DNA from: SAR324 cluster bacterium
GTDB taxonomy: Bacteria > SAR324 > XYD2-FULL-50-16
NCBI GenBank assembly: GCA_028280735.1
Contig: JANQLH010000250.1
Location: 1 to 38,416 of the forward strand
Reading direction: 5' to 3'
Length of the DNA stretch: 38,416 nucleotides
Notes under the pieces: model-generated
What the model was told of the DNA's origin: nothing
What the model saw: only the letters and a program-made list of their open reading frames with translations
Database searches by the model: none
Position numbers and translations under genes: made by a program
Part shown: positions 1-6,497 of the stretch, one piece after another
Layout: every line of letters begins with the position of its first letter
How positions within the stretch are numbered: position 1 is the stretch's first letter

Positions 1-2
1 AG

Positions 3-98
3 AAACACCTAACCCTACACAGCATCCGCCACACCAAAGCTACACACCTGTTAGAGGCCGGGGCAGGAATCGGGTCGGACCAGCGCGGTGGGCGGTAA
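3..98 (+). pseudogene. C-terminal fragment of a tyrosine recombinase/integrase, truncated at the first repeat
   Basis: Frame 3 reads KHLTLHSIRHTKATHLLEAGAGIGSDQRGGR*. HSIRHTKATHLLEAG matches the HxxR...H/T...LLxxG box of tyrosine recombinases. The downstream LGH...Y region is absent, and the reading frame runs into repeat R1 and stops at 96-98. The 5' end lies outside the window. Confidence 0.7.
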
Positions 99-212
99 AC
101 AGGGAAAAAGTACCTCAAAATTGTACCTCTTGAGGTCTTAGAACCACCTTTTTACCCCCAAAAACAGCCTTCTAAGAAATCCAAACCCGTTAATATTTGA
201 TTCCTCATTCTG
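66..212 (+). repeat. Long array repeat R1, imperfect inverted repeat
   Basis: Shares GGAATCGGGTCGGACCAGCGCGGTGGGCGGTAAACAGGG...TTAGAACCACCTTTTTACCCCCAAAAACAGCCTTCTAAGAAATCC...CCCGTT with R4 and R6. Nested stems: 68-79/180-191, 90-103/147-159, 113-118/130-135. Confidence 0.85.
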
Positions 213-276
213 TTTGATTTGATTAAAAACCCCATATGATTGGCGGAGTTGAGGAATGAGGAATCGAATAGACGCT

Positions 277-372
277 GGAATCGGGTCGGACCAGCGCGGT
301 GGGAAAACTGGAATCGTAAATCGGTGGACAGCATACCTATTTCCATATTTTTTAATCCTCCCTCTGGTGTTG
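277..372 (+). repeat. Array repeat R1b, hybrid of long-type head and short-type tail
   Basis: The head GGAATCGGGTCGGACCAGCGCGGTG is identical to R1. The tail (ATACCTATTTCCATATTTTTTAATCCTCCCTCTG) matches R3 (ACACCTATTTCCATATTTTGATCCTCCTCTG). Confidence 0.75.
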
Positions 373-512
373 AATCAGAAAATTTTGAAATCTATCACAT
401 TTATCCTGCTAAATTGCAATAGCTCACTCAGAAGAAAATCAGTATAACGGGTAAGGAATTTAGTGGAGGCTCGGCTCCAGGAAACTTCTAATATATTTGA
501 AAGGAAAAGATA

Positions 513-953
513 ATGACGAAATCTGAAAAATATGAAGCATCTATCAGCTATTTTACAGATGGAAATGGATCTTGGACCAAGGTTATAGGCGGAAAGCAAT
601 GTTCCTGTGAAAGTATAATATATGGTGAATGTCAGGGGATGTTAGGCCATATGGGCTGTCACTGGAACTACCAACCGGATGGGAGTTATGCGTACTGGAA
701 AAACGATTTAGATCCATCTGCGATTGAAGAAAACTGTGCCTGTGGATCCATCCCTCCTGAGAACGATTCATACATAAATCCTTCATCGAAAGCTAAAGAA
801 AATTATCGTGAATTCTACAATACAGAAGTGGTTGATGATAAGAACTTAATAGAAAAATTAGAACAAGGAATCCCCCCAGAGGAAAACGCATCTATTGATA
901 GACCATGTACAGTGGACGAGATTAGGGAATTAAAACTATTGTGGAGAATATAA
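513..953 (+). CDS. Cys-rich hypothetical cassette protein (146 aa)
   Basis: ORF preceded by AAGGAAAAG. Contains QCSCESIIYGECQGMLGHMGCHW...ENCACGS. Located between repeats. No family recognised. Confidence 0.6.
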   Translation: MTKSEKYEASISYFTDGNGSWTKVIGGKQCSCESIIYGECQGMLGHMGCHWNYQPDGSYAYWKNDLDPSAIEENCACGSIPPENDSYINPSSKAKENYREFYNTEVVDDKNLIEKLEQGIPPEENASIDRPCTVDEIRELKLLWRI

Positions 954-1107
954 TTTTCCAACAAGTGCAGACACCCCACAACTCCTTCAGCTTCGTTAGC
1001 TAGGCATACTACACTCTGAGTAAAGAGACCATCGCGAAATCAAGTCGGATCAATTTAAATGACTGTATACAAATGGAAAATATTGAAAAGTCGGCCATTT
1101 TAAAACA

Positions 1108-1162
1108 TTAGAGCCCAATTTTACCCCCAAAAACAACCTTCTAAGAATTTGATCCCTTCTGC
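1108..1162 (+). repeat. Array repeat R2, 3' half only
   Basis: TTAGAGCCCAATTTTACCCCCAAAAACAACCTTCTAAGAATTTGATCCCTTCTG matches the right arm of R1 and R4. Confidence 0.7.
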
Positions 1163-1216
1163 AATCATCATTATTAAGATTTAGAAAACCGATCTCCCTC
1201 TTCTATTGATTTGCTA

Positions 1217-1250
1217 TTGTCTCACATTTTTTATTCTGGTACAATTGTAC
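1217..1250 (+). promoter_or_regulatory. Promoter and operator palindrome of the PIN toxin-antitoxin pair
   Basis: TTGTCT (1217-1222), 17-nt spacer, TACAAT (1240-1245). The perfect palindrome GTACAATTGTAC (1239-1250) overlaps the -10. Confidence 0.55.
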
Positions 1251-1266
1251 AAAAAGGGAGAATATC

Positions 1267-1659
1267 ATGAGAATTGTGATTGATACATCTGCAATAATTG
1301 CTGTAATAACCAACGAGCCCCATAAAGATAAAATTGTTAATGCTACACGAGGTGCTGATTTAATAGCTCCTTCATCAGTACATTGGGAAATTGCTAATGC
1401 ATTTTCAGCAATGTTCAAACAGAACAGAATCAGTCTTGCTGACTCAATGAAATGCATTGATGAATATAAAAACATACCTATCCGATTTATGGAGATAGAC
1501 TTAAAAAAAGCATTGGATCTGTCGTTTAACTACAACATTTATGCTTATGACGCTTTCCTCCTATCATGTAGTCTAAGCAATGATGCACCTCTTTTGACAT
1601 TGGATCTAAAATTGTCTGAGAAGGCAAAAGCATCAAATGCAAAAATTTTGGAGATATAA
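1267..1659 (+). CDS. PIN-domain toxin (VapC-like)
   Basis: MRIVIDTSAIIAVITNEP...WEIANAF...YDAFLLSCSLSNDAPLLTLDLKL has the PIN acidic residues (D6, E42, YDA). RBS GGGAG upstream. Confidence 0.85.
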   Translation: MRIVIDTSAIIAVITNEPHKDKIVNATRGADLIAPSSVHWEIANAFSAMFKQNRISLADSMKCIDEYKNIPIRFMEIDLKKALDLSFNYNIYAYDAFLLSCSLSNDAPLLTLDLKLSEKAKASNAKILEI

Positions 1660-1660
1660 T

Positions 1661-1882
1661 ATGCAAGTTTATACTTTTTCCGAGGCAAGACAAAAACTGG
1701 CTTCTATTTTAGAACAAGCTTCAAAAGACGGTGAGGTAAGAATCAAACGAAGAGATGGTAGAAGTTATATTTTGAGACCTGAAACCAGTGCCCAATCTCC
1801 CCTTGATATCAAAGGTGTTAACGTAGGATTATCTGCATCTGAAATTGTTGACTTTGTAAGAGAAGGGCGAGATAGAACATAA
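1661..1882 (+). CDS. Phd/YefM-like antitoxin partner of the PIN toxin
   Basis: MQVYTFSEARQKLASILEQASKDGEVRIKRRDGRSYILRPE is a Phd/YefM-type N-terminus. Its ATG lies one nt after the toxin stop codon. Confidence 0.8.
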   Translation: MQVYTFSEARQKLASILEQASKDGEVRIKRRDGRSYILRPETSAQSPLDIKGVNVGLSASEIVDFVREGRDRT

Positions 1883-1896
1883 TCGTCCAAATTGAA

Positions 1897-1952
1897 ATCG
1901 GATTGAAAAATCAGGTGACAACACCTATTTCCATATTTTGATCCTCCTCTGT
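1897..1952 (+). repeat. Short array repeat R3, attC-like hairpin
   Basis: GGATTGAAAAAT (1900-1911) pairs with ATATTTTGATCC (1933-1944), 11 of 12 positions including G.U. The inner stem AGGTG-acaa-CACCT is at 1913-1926. Confidence 0.6.
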
Positions 1953-1992
1953 ATTGCAGATTGTTGACTATCACTGATCAAGGTGGATTGTA

Positions 1993-2253
1993 ATGGAAGA
2001 CTGGAATTACCAAAGAGAACCAACGAGCCCTGGAGAAATTCTCCAGGAAGAATTTTTAGTTCCCCTGGGACTGACACAAAAACAATGTGCAGAGCATCTG
2101 GGGGTTGATGTGAAAGTGATCAACCGTATCATAAACGGCAAGTCGTCAGTTACACCAAAGATGGCGGTTTTATTGGGTTCAGCTTTTGATGTATCGGCTG
2201 AGTTTTGGTTAAATGCCCAGCTAGCAGCTGATCTTTGGAAGATAAGAAATTAA
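1993..2253 (+). CDS. HigA-family XRE antitoxin, orphan
   Basis: PTSPGEILQEEFLVPLGLTQKQCAEHLGVDVKVINRIINGKSSVTPKMAVLLGSAFDVSAEFWLNAQLAADLW is HigA-like. No HigB toxin lies between R3 and this ORF. Confidence 0.85.
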   Translation: MEDWNYQREPTSPGEILQEEFLVPLGLTQKQCAEHLGVDVKVINRIINGKSSVTPKMAVLLGSAFDVSAEFWLNAQLAADLWKIRN

Positions 2254-2337
2254 AAACTTAATTTACCGGGAAGTATTGCCAAACATGTCTTAACTTGGGA
2301 GACAAGACCTACTGAACTATAACTGATAAACACCCGC

Positions 2338-2526
2338 GGGAATCGGGGGTGGCGGGGAATCGGGTCGGACCAGCGCGGTGAGCGGTAAACCAGGGAATCG
2401 GGTCGGACCAGCGCGGTGAGCGGTAAACAGAGAAAAAGTCCCTCAAAATTGTACCTTTTGAGGTCTTAGAACCACCTTTTTACCCCCAAAAACAGCCTTC
2501 TAAAAAATCCAGCCTGTCGTAGTTCG
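2338..2526 (+). repeat. Long array repeat R4 with a tandemly duplicated head
   Basis: 38-bp unit GGGAATCGGGTCGGACCAGCGCGGTGAGCGGTAAACCA at 2355-2392, repeated from 2393, with a third remnant at 2338-2347. Apical stem CCTCAAAA (2441-2448)/TTTTGAGG (2456-2463). Confidence 0.85.
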
Positions 2527-2612
2527 GATTACGATATCTTAAATCGGACCTTTCCTTGCCGCAAAAGGCGGAAAAAGTACATAGAAACGAACCAACCATT
2601 ATAAACTCAAGC

Positions 2613-2641
2613 TTGACAGATACGTCATGTTGACGTATTTT
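2613..2641 (+). promoter_or_regulatory. Promoter and operator of the RelE-like/XRE module
   Basis: TTGACA (2613-2618), 17-nt spacer, TATTTT (2636-2641). Inverted repeat ATACGTCA-tgt-TGACGTAT at 2620-2638. Confidence 0.65.
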
Positions 2642-2646
2642 TTCAT

Positions 2647-2922
2647 ATGACAACGGTATTATTAACCAAGGTTCAGAAGAAATTAAAAAGACTCCCCCTG
2701 CATATTGTCAGAAACCTGCAGAGGTGGGCAATTCAGATTGAAACAATAGGAATCGATGAAGTGAGAAAGATCCCAGGTTTTCACGATGAATCCTTGAAGG
2801 GAAAAAGGGCAGGCCAGCGATCAATCAGGCTTTCAAAATCGTATAGAGCCATTTACATTGAATATAAGGAAAACAAGGTGGATATCGTTAGCGTTGAAGA
2901 GGTAAACAAACATGAATACTAA
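2647..2922 (+). CDS. RelE/HigB-superfamily toxin
   Basis: VQKKLKRLPLHIVRNLQRWAIQIETIGIDEVRKIPGFHDESLKGKRAGQRSIRLSKSYRAIYIEYKENKVDIVSVEEVNKHEY has the RelE fold pattern and the RLSKSYRAIY motif. Confidence 0.85.
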   Translation: MTTVLLTKVQKKLKRLPLHIVRNLQRWAIQIETIGIDEVRKIPGFHDESLKGKRAGQRSIRLSKSYRAIYIEYKENKVDIVSVEEVNKHEY

Positions 2923-3211
2923 GCATTACACAACAAGCGATCTTCAAAAAGATTTTGGTCCTTTAACATTCGGGTTATCGCTAGCCAGTTACCGGAAAGG
3001 TGAAGAACTAAGCCAAAAGGAGTTTGCTAAAATCCTGGGGATTTCACCGCAAAGTCTTTGTGACATCGAGAAAGAGCGCAGGATTCCAACACCTAGTAGA
3101 GCGGCTAAAATTGCACGTAGGTTAAAAGAACCGGAAGCTTTCTGGATTCAACTTGCTCTTCAGGATTTACTTAGAAAAGAAAGCATCGATCTTGATGTTT
3201 CGGTTAGTTAA
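2912..3211 (+). CDS. XRE-family antitoxin partner
   Basis: LASYRKGEELSQKEFAKILGISPQSLCDIEKERRIPTPSRAAKIARRL is a helix-turn-helix. Overlaps the 3' end of the toxin by 11 nt. Confidence 0.85.
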   Translation: MNTKHYTTSDLQKDFGPLTFGLSLASYRKGEELSQKEFAKILGISPQSLCDIEKERRIPTPSRAAKIARRLKEPEAFWIQLALQDLLRKESIDLDVSVS

Positions 3212-3230
3212 CTCAAGAGGTCAGTCCATG

Positions 3231-3362
3231 GGAAATTAGGTTGGACCAGCACATAAAGGCTGTGAACAGTGGAAAATTCCCTGAAAATAAGCCCTTTTGA
3301 AGCTTTAGAACCGCTTTTTTACACCCGAAAACAGCCTTCTAAGAAATCCAGCCTGTTATATC
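3231..3362 (+). repeat. Long array repeat R5, divergent copy
   Basis: AGGTTGGACC...TTTAGAACCGCTTTTTTACACCCGAAAACAGCCTTCTAAGAAATCCAGCCTGTTATA. Outer stem AGGTTGGA (3238-3245)/TCCAGCCT (3347-3354). Confidence 0.8.
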
Positions 3363-3550
3363 TTTATCCTCCCAGTGAAAACGATTTCTACAAAGAAGTA
3401 GCCAAATCCTACCGAGACCAAGTTATAAAGCTGAAAAGAGAAAAAAACAGAACTCGATTAACCGTGAAAGAAGAGATCCGGCTTTTATGAAATGCTAGTT
3501 AAACCAAGTGAATACCGTTTCTAGTTCTTTGTCATGATCATTGATGGGAT

Positions 3551-3567
3551 GTAATCCATTGGATTAC
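3551..3567 (+). promoter_or_regulatory. Operator-like inverted repeat upstream of the degraded HigBA module
   Basis: GTAATCC-att-GGATTAC, perfect 7-bp arms, just upstream of the toxin ATG at 3577. Confidence 0.45.
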
Positions 3568-3576
3568 TATTTACTT

Positions 3577-3763
3577 ATGCAAACAATCGTTGAACTTCCT
3601 GAGTTTATAAAGAAATCAGAAAAATTACTCACGGAAACTGAAAAGAGATATAGTAAACTACCTCGCGGCTCACCCCTCGGCAGGCGCTATAATACAAGGC
3701 ACTGGTGGAATTCGAAAATTACGATGGTCTGCAAGAGGGAAAGGTAAAAGCGGTGGTGCATGA
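3577..3763 (+). pseudogene. HigB/RelE-like toxin, frameshifted and missing its C-terminus
   Basis: Frame 1 reads MQTIVELPEFIKKSEKLLTETEKR. After a shift near 3645-3650, frame 2 reads IVNYLAAHPSAGAIIQGTGGIRKLRWSARGKGKSGGA and then TGA (3761-3763). The usual RVIYY... tail is absent. Confidence 0.8.
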
Positions 3764-3962
3764 ATTCGGGCCTATAGATGTGAAAAATATCCGCACTAAA
3801 ATCGGAATGACTCAAATTGAGTTCGCTTCCAATTTTGGAATTAGCGTAAGTACGCTTCGCCATTGGGAAAGAGGAGACAGAAAACCACATGGTCCGGCTC
3901 TTGTTCTGCTGAACGTTGTAGCGAAAGAACCACAGGCGGTTTTAAAAGCTCTAAGCGATTAA
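3705..3962 (+). CDS. HigA-type XRE antitoxin with a deletion-altered N-terminus
   Basis: FGPIDVKNIRTKIGMTQIEFASNFGISVSTLRHWERGDRKPHGPALVLLNVVAKEPQAVLKAL. The upstream residues of this ORF are out-of-frame toxin sequence. Confidence 0.75.
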   Translation: MEFENYDGLQEGKVKAVVHEFGPIDVKNIRTKIGMTQIEFASNFGISVSTLRHWERGDRKPHGPALVLLNVVAKEPQAVLKALSD

Positions 3963-3988
3963 ACAAAAGCAGGTACAAGCGAAAAAGG

Positions 3989-4138
3989 GGATATCGGGTC
4001 GGACCAGCGGATCAGCGCGGTGGGCGGTAAACAGGGAAAAACTCTCTAAATCAAGGCCCTTATAAGGCCTTAGAACCACTTTTTTGACCCCAAATCCAGC
4101 TTTCTAAGAAATCCAAACCCGTTATACTTGATTCCTCC
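3989..4138 (+). repeat. Long array repeat R6
   Basis: GGATATCGGGTCGGACCAGCG...GCGCGGTGGGCGGTAAACAGGG...CTAAGAAATCCAAACCCGTTATACTTGATTCCTCCG. Apical stem AAGGCC (4053-4058)/GGCCTT (4066-4071). Confidence 0.85.
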
Positions 4139-4395
4139 GTTTGCATCGTCAAATATTTAATTCGCCAATGATCCTTTTAAAAGAGACAAAACCTTGCGGT
4201 ATCAAGGCTGCCTGCCTTAACTGATACAGATCCAATTTCCCAGTAGCTTGATTTATTTTGATTGTCCTTTCAGAAAAGCAAATTTAGATTCCAAGTTGAC
4301 GATTGTGACAGGAACAGTTATATCCAGGTGTGCAGTAAATTTAGGATAATCCATGGTAAATGAAGGACCAAACTGAAGCTGACAAGGAGAGCCTT

Positions 4396-6195
4396 ATGAG
4401 TGGAGACCAGGTGGAAATCAAGGGACCGGATAATCTTGTTGAAATTTTTGAACAAGCGGTGGAGAGATTTAAAGACAGAGATCTTTTTGGCACCAAAAAC
4501 AGCGAAAAAGCCGCTTATAGTTGGGTAACGTACGGCCAGGTAGCTGAGCGAGTTGACAACCTGAGAGCCGGTTTGGCTTCTCTCGGGATCAAAAAAGGTG
4601 ATTCGATAGGAATCATAGCGAACAATCGTGTGGAATGGGCCGTGGCCGCATATGCCACCTATGGTCTTTCCGCAAAGTTTATCCCCATGTATGAATCCGA
4701 GCTGGATCGAATCCTTAAATATATCATCACTGATTCCGAGGTTAAGCTTTTGTTTGTCGCCCGCGATGATATTTATGACCGGGTGAGGGACTTTCCAAAT
4801 GAAATTGAAAGTCTTGAAAAGATTATTGTGATCGAGGGAGAGGGTGACAATTCCATGGCTGCATTGGAGAAAATCGGCAAAGAACAACCTGTGCCTTCAA
4901 TAAAACCTGAAAAATCCGACATTGCCGGATTGATCTATACATCCGGCACCACGGGCAATCCAAAAGGGGTGTTATTGAGTCATTACAATCTTGCCTCCAA
5001 TGCATTAGCAAGTACGATGTGCTTGCCCAGCAATGTCGGGCCCGGTGACAGAACGCTTTCCTTTCTCCCCTGGGCGCATTCTTTCGGGCAAACCGCTGAA
5101 CTGCATATGTTGATTCATTTTGGCGGGCAAACCGGGTTTGCGGAAAGCCCGTTGACCATTGTCGATGATCTGGCCCTGGTGAAACCGACCCTGCTGATAG
5201 CAGTTCCTCGCGTTTTCAACAAGGTATACACGGGCTTGAAAGATCGCATGGATAAAGAAGGAGGTTTACCCAAAAAGTTGTTTGATATGGGATTAAAGGA
5301 GTCAGAAAACAAGAGATCCGGCAAGGGCGGTCTAATGAACTCTTTGAAGCTGGGATTGGTTGATAAACTGGTCTACAGCAAAGTAAGGGACAAGTTCGGA
5401 GGCCGGATAAAAATGTGTCTCAGTTCCAGTGCCGCCTTGAGCCCCAAAATCGCGGAATTTTTCTCGGATATCGGTATCCCGGTTTACGAAGCCTGGGGTA
5501 TGACGGAACTGTCACCCGCCCATACTGTCAACACCTATGAAAAAAATAAACCGGGTACAGTCGGAAGTCCGATACCCGGAAGTTCCCTCAAAATTGACAC
5601 CTCCGTGTCATTTGACAGTGATAAGGAAGGTGAAATCATAGCCTATGGTCCCAATGTCATGATCGGCTACCATAACCTGCCTGACAAAACCGCAGAGGTC
5701 TTTACGGAAGATGGCGGTTTAAGGACCGGAGATCGCGGCTGGATCGACGAAGATGGCTATTTGCATATCACAGGCAGAATCAAGGAACAATACAAGCTGG
5801 AAAACGGAAAATATGTTTTTCCGTCGGACATTGAAGAAGCGATCAAACTGAGCATGTTCATAGAAAACGCAATGGTTCACGGAGCGAACCGTCCATTCAA
5901 CATTGCCGTTATTGCACCGGACTGGCTGGTTGTTGACCCATGGCTGCAAGAGGAGAGACTTCCATCCGATCACAACGAAGCGATCAAGCATCCAAAACTG
6001 ATGGAAAAGATCGAGGCTGAAGTCCAGAAAACCTGCAGTGAATTTGCCCCGTATGAGGTACCCAAAAAACTGGTTTTGATTTCGGAAACCTTTACTCCGG
6101 AAAATGGGATTTTAACCCCCACATTGAAACTGAAAAGAAGAGAGGTACATCGAATTCACGGCAATCGAATCGAAGCATGTTTTGATGCCATGTAA
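4396..6195 (+). CDS. AMP-dependent long-chain fatty acyl-CoA ligase
   Basis: IYTSGTTGNPKGVLLSHYN, YEAWGMTELSP and TGDRGWIDEDGYLHITGR motifs. AAGGAG RBS before ATG 4396; the ORF is open from 4360. Confidence 0.92.
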   Translation: MSGDQVEIKGPDNLVEIFEQAVERFKDRDLFGTKNSEKAAYSWVTYGQVAERVDNLRAGLASLGIKKGDSIGIIANNRVEWAVAAYATYGLSAKFIPMYESELDRILKYIITDSEVKLLFVARDDIYDRVRDFPNEIESLEKIIVIEGEGDNSMAALEKIGKEQPVPSIKPEKSDIAGLIYTSGTTGNPKGVLLSHYNLASNALASTMCLPSNVGPGDRTLSFLPWAHSFGQTAELHMLIHFGGQTGFAESPLTIVDDLALVKPTLLIAVPRVFNKVYTGLKDRMDKEGGLPKKLFDMGLKESENKRSGKGGLMNSLKLGLVDKLVYSKVRDKFGGRIKMCLSSSAALSPKIAEFFSDIGIPVYEAWGMTELSPAHTVNTYEKNKPGTVGSPIPGSSLKIDTSVSFDSDKEGEIIAYGPNVMIGYHNLPDKTAEVFTEDGGLRTGDRGWIDEDGYLHITGRIKEQYKLENGKYVFPSDIEEAIKLSMFIENAMVHGANRPFNIAVIAPDWLVVDPWLQEERLPSDHNEAIKHPKLMEKIEAEVQKTCSEFAPYEVPKKLVLISETFTPENGILTPTLKLKRREVHRIHGNRIEACFDAM

Positions 6196-6224
6196 TAATC
6201 CGCTGTTTTTGTCGTTCAATATAC

Positions 6225-6251
6225 GGAGTTGGCCTCTTACAGGCCAACTCC
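6225..6251 (+). terminator. Hairpin downstream of the acyl-CoA ligase
   Basis: GGAGTTGGCCT-cttac-AGGCCAACTCC, 11-bp perfect stem and 5-nt loop. No clear U-tract. Confidence 0.55.
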
Positions 6252-6390
6252 CTCCAACCGCAATGCTAACCAGATTATCCAAAACCTGATTCAGGGTATC
6301 ACCCTGCAGATGGGAATGTGTTTCCGATTTGAGTGTTAGAAGGAGCAAAAGCTTTGCTCTTTGAATTATATTAATTTACTAATATTCAGC

Positions 6391-6419
6391 TTGACTATAT
6401 TTAGCTTGCTAAGTACTTT
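6391..6419 (+). promoter_or_regulatory. Promoter with palindrome upstream of a MarR regulator
   Basis: TTGACT, 17 nt, TACTTT. The spacer contains TTAGC-tt-GCTAA (6401-6412). Confidence 0.45.
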
Positions 6420-6497
6420 TAAAGTCAACCTTTGTGAAGTGAATAAACGAACTCTCATCTGCCTGCTCTAGGCGGTTATTTTGCAGTGGGAAACATA

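Noticed and set aside
240-447. Small overlapping ORFs inside R1b
   Set aside because: Translations of the repeat itself; two frames open over the same DNA with no RBS or domain.
3269-3490. ORF MENSLKISPFEALEPLFYTRKQ...
   Set aside because: Its first third is translated repeat R5 and the remainder shows no recognised domain. Probably spurious or a decayed cassette fragment.
66-4138. CRISPR array
   Set aside because: Repeats are 55-150 bp, diverged, irregularly spaced, and separated by protein-coding genes rather than short spacers.
66-4138. Simple MITE or IS insertion explanation for the repeats
   Set aside because: No target-site duplications were seen, the interrupted recombinase does not resume after R1, and the copies sit regularly between cassettes. 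Not fully excluded without genome-wide data.
4318-4887. 189-aa antisense ORF over the acyl-CoA ligase
   Set aside because: Fully antisense to a confidently assigned gene; no domain recognised.
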